Program-made: the position numbers and the translations under genes
NCBI GenBank assembly: GCA_934871445.1
Contig: CAKXBD010000082.1
Coordinates: 1 to 9,616 of the forward strand
From: an uncultured bacterium
GTDB taxonomy: Bacteria > Bacillota > Clostridia > Christensenellales > Borkfalkiaceae
DNA: 9,616 bases
Reading direction: 5' to 3'
Part shown: positions 1 through 5,470 of the stretch, in pieces
How positions within the stretch are numbered: the first letter of the stretch is position 1
How the letters are laid out: every line of letters begins with the position of its first letter
The notes under the pieces: generated by a model
What the model was told of the DNA's origin: nothing
What the model saw: only the letters and a program-made list of their open reading frames with translations
Databases searched by the model: none

Positions 1-142
1 GAACATGTAACAGAACAGGCACAGACGCGGACGGAAAAACGGGAATAACGACGGGCAAAACATGAACGAAAGAACATGTAACAGAACAGGCAGAAACGCG
101 GACGGAAGAACGGAAATAACGACGGGCAAAACATGAACGGAA
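1..142. repeat. 71-bp tandem repeat, two copies
   Basis: Bases 1-71 and 72-142 are two head-to-tail copies of a 71-bp unit. They differ at 5 positions by my base-by-base comparison (about 93% identical). Both begin GAACATGTAACAGAACAGGC. A decayed third copy may start at 143 (GAAC...), and the first copy may continue a longer array beyond the window edge. The plus strand is strikingly poor in T. The array lies just beyond the bioY terminator, in DNA with no convincing gene. Function unknown; it is too short and regular to be coding, and it has no spacer structure. Confidence 0.85.
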
Positions 143-171
143 GAACAAACGACGGAACGGGAAAACAACCG

Positions 172-200
172 ATAAAAAATCCGCGGATTAACCGCGGATT
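172..200 (-). terminator. Intrinsic terminator of the metK-bioY operon
   Basis: Read on the minus strand, a perfect 9-bp stem (AATCCGCGG, 200-192, pairing with CCGCGGATT, 186-178) closes a 5-nt loop and runs into a six-U tract. The 5' arm encodes the last sense codons of bioY, and the TAA stop lies inside the loop. Terminator and coding sequence are therefore fully overlapped. Confidence 0.85.
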
Positions 201-769
201 TTCATATACCTTTTGAGTTTTGCCACCAGCACCGCCGCACAGACAATCTTTACGAGGTCGGGCAAGAGGTAGGGAACCACGCACATGGAAAGCGCGCCCG
301 CCAACGTTACGGTAGATTCTGCGCCCGCGTTATACACGTACATGAACCAAACCGTTCCGAAAGCATAGCAAAGCGCAATCCCCAATGCCATCGCCGCCGC
401 CAAAATTCCCGTGCGCGCCCAATCGTTCTTCGGGCGGACGTAATCGGACACCACGCCCACCGCTACGGCGGTGAACAAAAATCCTACGATATATCCGCCC
501 GTGGGAGAACCGAGTTTCGCCGCGCCCGCCGTGAACCCCGCAAATACGGGGACTCCGCAAAGCCCCAGCAATATGTAGACCGTAACGGCCAAAAGTCCCC
601 GCTTCCAGCCCAAAAACCCCGCCGCAAGGCAGACGCCCATCGTCTGCAACGTCACGGGAATCCCGCCCGGCAACGGAATGGAAATCCACGCGCACACCGC
701 GATGATCGCCGTGAACATCGCCGTATAACAGATTTCCCGCGCCGCAATCCTGCCTTTTTCCTTTACCAT
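188..769 (-). CDS. bioY: BioY biotin transporter, S component of an ECF transporter
   Basis: BioY is the membrane-embedded biotin-binding subunit of an energy-coupling factor importer. It works with EcfA/EcfA'/EcfT (not in this window) or, in some species, alone. The 193-residue length is normal for the family. The sequence is mostly hydrophobic with about six membrane segments (roughly 14-34, 44-60, 60-78, 92-110, 120-146 and 160-185). It shows the family blocks PVTLQT (38-43), GVPVFAGFTAG (72-82) and GSPTGGY (87-93). The ATG at 769 is preceded by AAGGAG (about 780-785). This site sits just past the metK stop, 18 nt away, so the gene is the second cistron of a metK operon and is probably translated by coupling. 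I see no separate promoter or BirA operator. The C-terminal codons form part of the terminator stem. Confidence 0.95.
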   Translation of the reverse strand: MVKEKGRIAAREICYTAMFTAIIAVCAWISIPLPGGIPVTLQTMGVCLAAGFLGWKRGLLAVTVYILLGLCGVPVFAGFTAGAAKLGSPTGGYIVGFLFTAVAVGVVSDYVRPKNDWARTGILAAAMALGIALCYAFGTVWFMYVYNAGAESTVTLAGALSMCVVPYLLPDLVKIVCAAVLVAKLKRYMKIRG

Positions 770-787
770 AGTTTTCCGTCTCCTTTT

Positions 788-1957
788 TCAAAGATATTTT
801 TTCAAGTCCTCCGCGCGGTCGGTCGCTTCCCAAGGAAGTCCCGCACGCCCGAAATGTCCGTATGCCGCCGTCTCCGAATAAATCGGACGGCGAAGTCCCA
901 ACTTCCTGATAATCGCATAGGGACGAAGGTCAAATTCCTTTTTAATGATTTCCGCAAGTCTATCGTCGGGAAGTTTGCCCGTTCCGAAGCTGTCCGCGAA
1001 CACCGAAACAGGGTTCGCCACGCCGATGGCGTACGCCACCTGTATCTCTATCTCGTCCGCAAGTCCCGCCGCCACCAAATTCTTGGCGATATACCGACAA
1101 AAATACGTCGCGCTCCTGTCCACCTTCGTGCAGTCTTTGCCCGAAAAGGCTCCGCCGCCGTGCGCACAGCGACCGCCGTAGGTATCTACGATAATCTTGC
1201 GCCCCGTCAGCCCCGAATCCCCCTCAGGGCCGCCGATTTCAAAACGCCCCGTCGGATTTATATAAAATTTCGTGTCCGCGTCCAAAAATTCCGCGGGAAT
1301 CACTTCGTCCACCACGTATTTCCGAATGTCCGCGCGGAGCCGCTCCTGTGAAATCTCCCTGTCGTGCTGGGAAGAAACCACCACCGCGTCCACGCGCACC
1401 GCGCGCTTATCCTCGTATTCCACCGTCACCTGCGTCTTGCCGTCCGGACGGAGATAGGGCAAAAGCCCGCTCTTTCTCACCTCCGAAAGGCGCATCGCAA
1501 GTTTATGCGAAAGCATGATGGGCAGAGGCATGAGCTCCTCCGTCTCCCGACAGGCATAACCGAACATCATGCCCTGATCGCCCGCGCCCAAGGCGTCCTC
1601 CTCGCTGCCCGCGTCCTTCCTCGACTTCTTTTCATACGACGCATCTACCCCCATCGCTATATCGGGAGACTGCTCGTGCACGGCCACGACGACTTTGCAT
1701 TTATCGAAAGAAAAAGTGCCGAAATTATAGCCGATTTTTTGAATGACCTCCCGCGCCGTCCGTTCATAGTCCACTTTCGCGCTCGTCGTCACTTCGCCCA
1801 TGATGAGCAGAAGGTCGTATGCCGCGCAGCACTCAATCGCCGTGCGCGCCATGGGGTCCTGAGTTAAAATCGCGTCGAGTATCCCGTCCGAGATACGGTC
1901 GCACACCTTATCGGGGTGCCCTTCCGTGACGCTTTCGCTGGTAAAAAACTTTTTCAT
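788..1957 (-). CDS. metK: S-adenosylmethionine synthetase (methionine adenosyltransferase)
   Basis: MetK is a cytosolic homotetramer that makes SAM from methionine and ATP, releasing phosphate and pyrophosphate. The 389-residue product has the usual length and the family landmarks: N-terminal SESVTEGHPDK (7-17, with His14 and Asp16), GAGDQG (124-129), TGRK (251-254) and GGGAFSGKD (267-275), followed by TKVDRS (277-282). The lysines, arginine and aspartate that correspond to known catalytic and phosphate-binding residues are present. The reading frame stays open 23 codons further upstream, to 2026. I chose the ATG at 1957 because every MetK starts near here, AGAGGA (1966-1971) is well spaced, and the longer start would leave only about 10 nt of leader. 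bioY follows 18 nt after the stop. Minor variants (Cys276 in GKDCTK, Ala265 before HGGG) lie at positions that I recall as variable in the family. Confidence 0.97.
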   Translation of the reverse strand: MKKFFTSESVTEGHPDKVCDRISDGILDAILTQDPMARTAIECCAAYDLLLIMGEVTTSAKVDYERTAREVIQKIGYNFGTFSFDKCKVVVAVHEQSPDIAMGVDASYEKKSRKDAGSEEDALGAGDQGMMFGYACRETEELMPLPIMLSHKLAMRLSEVRKSGLLPYLRPDGKTQVTVEYEDKRAVRVDAVVVSSQHDREISQERLRADIRKYVVDEVIPAEFLDADTKFYINPTGRFEIGGPEGDSGLTGRKIIVDTYGGRCAHGGGAFSGKDCTKVDRSATYFCRYIAKNLVAAGLADEIEIQVAYAIGVANPVSVFADSFGTGKLPDDRLAEIIKKEFDLRPYAIIRKLGLRRPIYSETAAYGHFGRAGLPWEATDRAEDLKKYL

Positions 1958-2036
1958 GTAAAAAATCCTCTTTTTAACATAGTTGTTCGCCGCAAGAAAA
2001 GATTTTGCGGCGAATTTCCCCTTCATTTCAAGGGGC
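1958..2036 (-). promoter_or_regulatory. Structured 5' leader of metK with two hairpins
   Basis: The predicted leader is about 79 nt. It holds two perfect hairpins. The first has a CCCCTT/AAGGGG 6-bp stem with a 6-nt loop (2018-2035) at the very 5' end. The second has a TTCGCCGCAA/TTGCGGCGAA 10-bp stem with a 9-nt loop (1986-2014). The loop of the second contains UCUUUU (2002-1997), complementary to AAAAGA (1974-1969) overlapping the metK ribosome binding site, so an H-type pseudoknot hiding that site is possible. An 8-codon ORF (ATG at 1981-1979) ends in a TGA overlapping the metK ATG. It does not match the SAM riboswitch classes I know well. The hairpins are seen; the regulatory role is inference. 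Confidence 0.45.
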
Positions 2037-2041
2037 TATTC

Positions 2042-2070
2042 ATTATACCTCTTTTTAAGGATTTTGTCAA
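2042..2070 (-). promoter_or_regulatory. Consensus sigma-A promoter of metK-bioY
   Basis: On the minus strand, TTGACA (2070-2065), a 17-nt spacer and TATAAT (2047-2042) match the housekeeping consensus at all 12 positions. Transcription should start at about 2036-2035, just before the first leader hairpin. The spacer contains TTAAAAAGAGG, an 11-nt string repeated exactly at the metK ribosome binding site. Confidence 0.9.
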
Positions 2071-2095
2071 CTTATTCCTATACCGCTTTATGCGC

Positions 2096-2131
2096 TTGCA
2101 AAATTTTTTCCCGCATGCTATAATAAACGGC
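2096..2131 (+). promoter_or_regulatory. Extended -10 promoter of the radical SAM gene
   Basis: TTGCAA (2096-2101), a 17-nt spacer and TATAAT (2119-2124) preceded by TGC (an extended -10 element) form a strong sigma-A promoter. The expected start site is 2131-2132, which is the first base of the ATG at 2132. There is no Shine-Dalgarno sequence in the 15 bases before that ATG. It lies back to back with the metK promoter. Confidence 0.75.
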
Positions 2132-3001
2132 ATGGACAACCTCTTGAAAAGCTGTCGGCTCTGTCCCGTCGAATGTGGGGCAAACCGCCTGATCGGCGCG
2201 GGCGCCTGCGGCGTTCGGGGCCTCAAAATCGCAAAATATTACCTCCACCCCTTCGAGGAGCCGTGCATTTCCTTCAAAAAGGGAAGCGGCACGATTTTTT
2301 TCTGCGGGTGCAACCTGCGCTGCGTATTCTGCCAAAATTACGAGGTCTCCCGCGCGCGGCGGGGCAGAGACGTCACGCCGCGGGAACTCGCCGACATTTT
2401 CCGCGAATTGGAAAATGCGGGTGCGGACAACATCTCCCTCGTCACCCCGTCCCACGTCGTCCCTTACCTGATTGCCGCCTTTGAACTTTACAGGCCGAAA
2501 ATTCCTGTCGTATACAATTCGGGCGGCTATGAAAAGGCGGAGACGCTCGCCATGATAGAGCCGTATATCGACATCTGGCTCCCCGATCTGAAATTTTTCT
2601 CCCCTTTCCTTTCCGAGCGCTACACGGGGCGGAAGGATTACTTCGAGCGGGCGAGCCGCGCCCTTTTATTCATGGCAAAAAAGCCCCTCTCCTTTGACGG
2701 AGAAGGGAAAATGCTGTCGGGAGTCATCGTCCGCCACCTCGTCATGCCCCTCGGGACGAGCGATTCGATCTCCCTCCTCAAATGGTTCAAAAACTACATG
2801 CCCGAAAGCGCATATCTGAGCCTCATGAGCCAATATACCCCATTCGGGGAAACCGACAAATTTCCCGAGCTCAAAAGGCCCGTCACCGCGCGGGAATACG
2901 AGAGAGTCATAGAAGATGCCTTCGCGCTTAAAATCAAAAACTTATTTATCCAAAAACGTTCCTCGTCGGGGGAAAGCTATATCCCGAAATGGGACTATTG
3001 A
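2132..3001 (+). CDS. PflX-like radical SAM protein (COG1313 type)
   Basis: This is a 289-residue radical SAM protein resembling pyruvate formate-lyase-activating enzyme relatives of the PflX group, whose substrate is not established. The [4Fe-4S]-binding motif CxxxCxxC is seen as Cys60, Cys64 and Cys67 (GCNLRCVFCQNY). A cysteine-rich N-terminus typical of the group precedes it, with Cys8, Cys11, Cys15 and Cys26 (SCRLCPVECG). Later blocks include NSGGYE and DIWLPDLKF, and a C-terminal SQYTPFGE. The frame is open further upstream, to 1916, but family proteins begin close to the SCRLCP motif. The ATG at 2132 therefore fits best, although it has no ribosome binding site and sits at the predicted start of the mRNA. 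The gene is divergent from metK, whose product is its cofactor. No clear terminator follows the stop. Confident on family; activity unknown. Confidence 0.93.
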   Translation: MDNLLKSCRLCPVECGANRLIGAGACGVRGLKIAKYYLHPFEEPCISFKKGSGTIFFCGCNLRCVFCQNYEVSRARRGRDVTPRELADIFRELENAGADNISLVTPSHVVPYLIAAFELYRPKIPVVYNSGGYEKAETLAMIEPYIDIWLPDLKFFSPFLSERYTGRKDYFERASRALLFMAKKPLSFDGEGKMLSGVIVRHLVMPLGTSDSISLLKWFKNYMPESAYLSLMSQYTPFGETDKFPELKRPVTAREYERVIEDAFALKIKNLFIQKRSSSGESYIPKWDY

Positions 3002-3017
3002 GGGAGGGCGGCGCCTG

Positions 3018-3072
3018 CGGGAAACAACAAACGGCGGGTTATTACCGCTGACGGGAAACAACAAACGGCGGG
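3018..3072. repeat. Short direct repeat, 34-bp spacing
   Basis: A 21-base string (3018-3038, containing GGGAAACAACAAACGGCGGG) recurs exactly at 3052-3072, separated by 13 bases. Like the arrays at 1-142 and 5298-5470 it is T-poor on the plus strand, and it lies just past a gene stop (the radical SAM gene ends at 3001). It shares the ACGG/CGGG vocabulary of those arrays but not their unit. Confidence 0.8.
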
Positions 3073-3075
3073 CAA

Positions 3076-3216
3076 TCAACTGCCGCGAAAAGCCTCCGCT
3101 TTCAGGCGGACGAGCTCGCGCGTGAGCTTTGCCGCGCGCGATGGGTCGGCAAAGGAAAGCTCCGCTTCGAGAGCGCGGATTCGCTCCAATTTATCCTGAT
3201 ACTTCATACCCTTCAT
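3076..3216 (-). CDS. Probable small helical protein, 46 aa
   Basis: This is an unrecognised small ORF of 46 codons with ATG at 3216, an alternative in-frame ATG at 3207, and TGA at 3078-3076. The composition is typical of a real soluble helical protein. It is rich in Leu, Glu, Arg, Ala and Lys, with heptad-like spacing and two helix blocks (DKLERIRALEAEL and AKLTRELVRLKAEAF) joined by a short SFADPSR turn. That pattern faintly recalls the coiled-coil N-terminus of peptide-chain release factors, but it is too short to assign. Third codon positions are GC-biased like the neighbours. Against it: neither ATG has a good ribosome binding site, no promoter is visible, and it runs antisense in the leader of the ABC-F gene. 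Its 3' end faces the radical SAM gene, so the two are convergent. Confidence 0.5.
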   Translation of the reverse strand: MKGMKYQDKLERIRALEAELSFADPSRAAKLTRELVRLKAEAFRGS

Positions 3217-3258
3217 TCTGCGCAAAAATGCGCGAATCAAACACGGGAGGAAAGAAAA

Positions 3259-5148
3259 ATGCTCATTTCCGCCGAAAATCTATCCTTCGGCTTCGCAGGC
3301 GCGCCCCTGCTCAAAAATATCTCCTTCACCCTGTCCGAGGGGGACAGGGTCGGGCTCATCGGCCCGAACGGAGAGGGAAAAACTACCCTTATCCGACTCA
3401 TTCTCTCCGAACTCGAACCCGAAAGCGGGGCGCTGTTCAAAAAGAACGGCTGTCGGATCGGCTACCTCGCCCAAACGGGCGGCTACGACAGCGAAAATAC
3501 CGCCTTTGAGGAAATGCGCTCCGTATTTCGGGAGGATATACGCGCGCTCGATGCGCTCCGCGAAACGGAAGCAAAAATCGCGCGCGCGGAGGAAGGCTCC
3601 GCCGAGTACCGCGCGCTCTCCGCAAGGTACGACGCCCTGACCAAGCAAATCGCCGCGCGCGACAGCTATCACTACGAAATCAAAATCCGCACCGTCCTCA
3701 ACGGCATGGGATTTTCCGACTCCTTTTCTCAGCCCGTTTCCACCATGTCGGGCGGGGAAAAGACGCGGCTCAAATTATGCAGGCTGCTTTTAGAAGAGCC
3801 CGAACTGCTCATTCTCGACGAGCCGACCAATCACCTCGACATCAAAACCCTGTTCTGGCTGGAAGATTATCTCGCTTCCTTCAAGGGCGCCATCCTCACC
3901 GTCTCCCACGACCGCTATTTCCTCGACCGCCTCGTAAGGGAAATTTACGAGCTGGAAGGGGGAACTTTGTCCGTCTTTAAGGGTAACTATACGAAATACA
4001 AGCTCTTAAAAGCGGAAAAAAATGCCCGAATCTTAAAGGAATACGAAAAACAACAGGAAGAAATCGCGCATTTACAGGACTATGTGGACAAAAATTTAGT
4101 GCGCGCCACGACCGCGAAATCCGCGCTCAGCCGCGTGAAAAAGCTGGAAAAAATGGAACGCATCGAAAAGCCCCTCCTGCCGCCCTCCCCGCCCCGTTTT
4201 TCCTTTTCCTACGCCGAAAAGCCCTATGAAAAGGTGTTGGAGGTTTCGGCTCTGAGGCTCGCCGCGGGGGAAAAGGTCTTGCTCGAAAACGCTTCCTTTA
4301 CGCTTACGCGCGGGGAAAAGTGCGCCGTCGTCGGGGACAACGGCACGGGGAAATCCACGCTCGTCAAAGAAATCGTCAAAAACAAAAATCCCGCCGTCAA
4401 AACGGGACGTTTCGTAAAAATCGCTTACTACGATCAGGAAAACGCCAATCTCAATCCCGAAAATACCGTGCTTGGCGAGCTTTGGGAACGCCATGTCTTA
4501 TGGGATCAGACCAAAGTGAGAAATATCCTCGCGCAGGCGAAGCTCGACGCGGGCGACATGGACAAAAAAGTGCGCATGCTCTCGGGCGGGGAACGGGCAA
4601 AGCTCGCGCTGGCGGTATTCGAGTGCGAAAACGGAAACTTCCTCATCCTCGACGAGCCGACCAATCACCTCGACCTGCCCGCGCGGGAAAGTCTCGAAGA
4701 CGCGCTCAAAGCGTTCGACGGGACAATATTGTTCGTCTCGCACGACCGCTATTTCATTCAGGCTCTGGCGGGGAAAATCGTGGAGCTTTCGGACGGGAAA
4801 GCCGTCGAATTCAAGGGAACTTACGACGAATACAACGCCTTCAAAGCCGCCTTAAAAGACGGCGGGGAACGCCCTGCCGCCGCAAAAGCCGCGGAAGCAA
4901 AGCCCAAAGAGAGCGGATACCGCACGAAAGAAGAACGCGCCGCCGAAACGAAAAAACGTCTGCGCGTCAAACAAATCGAAGAAGAAATCTCCGCGCTCGA
5001 AACGGAGGAAGCCGAAATCAATTCTCAACTCACCCTGCCCGAAATCGCGGGCAATTACGAGCTGCTCAAAGAAAAATGCGCAAGGCTGGAAGAAGTCAAA
5101 AACCTTTTGGACGGCTTATATGAAGAATACGAAACGCTGATAGATTGA
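3259..5148 (+). CDS. ABC-F family ATPase (Uup/YdiF-like)
   Basis: This is a soluble, cytoplasmic twin-ATPase ABC-F protein of 629 residues with no membrane segment. Such proteins act on the ribosome in translation or antibiotic protection, not in transport. Domain 1 has Walker A GPNGEGKT (35-42), signature MSGGEK (163-168), Walker B LILDEPTNHLD (184-194) and the His switch in SHDRY (216-220). A charged linker (about 245-325) corresponds to the P-site tRNA interaction motif. Domain 2 has GDNGTGKS (359-366), LSGGE (441-445), LILDEPTNHLD (462-472) and SHDRY (494-498). A Lys/Ala-rich stretch (535-555) leads to a C-terminal coiled coil (about 555-629), as in Uup and YdiF. The ATG at 3259 has GGGAGG (3245-3250) 8 nt upstream. 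A housekeeping role is more likely than drug resistance given the long C-terminal coiled coil, but this cannot be settled from sequence alone. Confidence 0.93.
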   Translation: MLISAENLSFGFAGAPLLKNISFTLSEGDRVGLIGPNGEGKTTLIRLILSELEPESGALFKKNGCRIGYLAQTGGYDSENTAFEEMRSVFREDIRALDALRETEAKIARAEEGSAEYRALSARYDALTKQIAARDSYHYEIKIRTVLNGMGFSDSFSQPVSTMSGGEKTRLKLCRLLLEEPELLILDEPTNHLDIKTLFWLEDYLASFKGAILTVSHDRYFLDRLVREIYELEGGTLSVFKGNYTKYKLLKAEKNARILKEYEKQQEEIAHLQDYVDKNLVRATTAKSALSRVKKLEKMERIEKPLLPPSPPRFSFSYAEKPYEKVLEVSALRLAAGEKVLLENASFTLTRGEKCAVVGDNGTGKSTLVKEIVKNKNPAVKTGRFVKIAYYDQENANLNPENTVLGELWERHVLWDQTKVRNILAQAKLDAGDMDKKVRMLSGGERAKLALAVFECENGNFLILDEPTNHLDLPARESLEDALKAFDGTILFVSHDRYFIQALAGKIVELSDGKAVEFKGTYDEYNAFKAALKDGGERPAAAKAAEAKPKESGYRTKEERAAETKKRLRVKQIEEEISALETEEAEINSQLTLPEIAGNYELLKEKCARLEEVKNLLDGLYEEYETLID

Positions 5149-5150
5149 AT

Positions 5151-5184
5151 ACTGCCCCCGCCGCTTTCGCGGCGGGGGCAGTTT
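5151..5184 (+). terminator. 14-bp GC hairpin terminator after the ABC-F gene
   Basis: Three bases after the ABC-F stop, ACTGCCCCCGCCGC (5151-5164) pairs perfectly with 5169-5182 around a TTTC loop. The U tract is short (three or four T's), but the stem is very strong. On the minus strand the loop reads GAAA, a stable tetraloop, so it may also stop transcripts arriving from the convergent permease gene, although no U tract follows on that side. Confidence 0.75.
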
Positions 5185-5297
5185 ACCAAACAAAATCGGG
5201 AAGTCGAAACCGACGCTCCCCTATTTTACATCATATCGACGGAAAGGCGACAGGGAAAAATATTAACGGGGATTTAAGCGGGAACGTCGGCAAAAAT

Positions 5298-5470
5298 TTG
5301 AAGAAATGGTGACAGTAAAGTTACCGACGGAGACTTGAAGAAATGGCGGCGGTAAAGTTACCGACGAGATTTTCAGGGCCGACGGAGACAGAGGAGTTCC
5401 CGACGAAGATTTGAAGAAATCGCGACGGTAAAGTTATCGACGGGGACTTGAAGAAATGCCCGCGGTAAGA
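5298..5470. repeat. 37-bp tandem repeat array entering the permease gene
   Basis: Units carry TTGAAGAAAT at 5298, 5335, 5411 and 5448. The spacing is 37, 76 (two units) and 37, with a diverged unit between 5373 and 5410. The rest of the unit is near GGCGGTAAAGTTACCGACGG and contains a palindrome, clearest at 5350-5363 (CGGTAAAGTTACCG). The last unit lies inside the 3' end of the permease gene. The flanking stretch 5183-5297 has similar composition but no clear unit, and no gene is visible from 5183 to 5433. The repeats are contiguous, with no unique spacers. Confidence 0.85.

Noticed and set aside
330..833. Minus-strand ORF overlapping bioY
   Set aside because: It is an out-of-frame shadow of bioY with a Gly/Arg-rich composition and no recognisable domain.
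854..1867. Several plus-strand ORFs antisense to metK
   Set aside because: These are Arg/His-rich shadow translations opposite a fully convincing metK; no ribosome sites or family motifs.
1958..2026. 23-residue N-terminal extension of MetK
   Set aside because: It is open in frame through both leader hairpins, but MetK proteins start at the 1957 ATG, which has a good ribosome site; the upstream ATG has none and only about 10 nt of leader.
1916..2131. N-terminal extension of the radical SAM protein
   Set aside because: The frame is open, but the extra residues do not resemble the family, overlap the metK promoter and leader in antisense, and would be upstream of the predicted start site.
3220..3233. 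GCGCA-AAAA-TGCGC hairpin before the ABC-F start
   Set aside because: A 5-bp stem with no U tract and no link to the ribosome binding site; too weak to call an attenuator.
4320..5123. 267-codon plus-strand ORF inside the ABC-F gene
   Set aside because: It is a frame shadow with extreme Arg content; the ABC-F frame carries all conserved motifs.
5298..5470. Possible CRISPR array
   Set aside because: Units are contiguous with a 37-bp period, diverge along their whole length and have no unique spacers between identical repeats; no cas gene is present.
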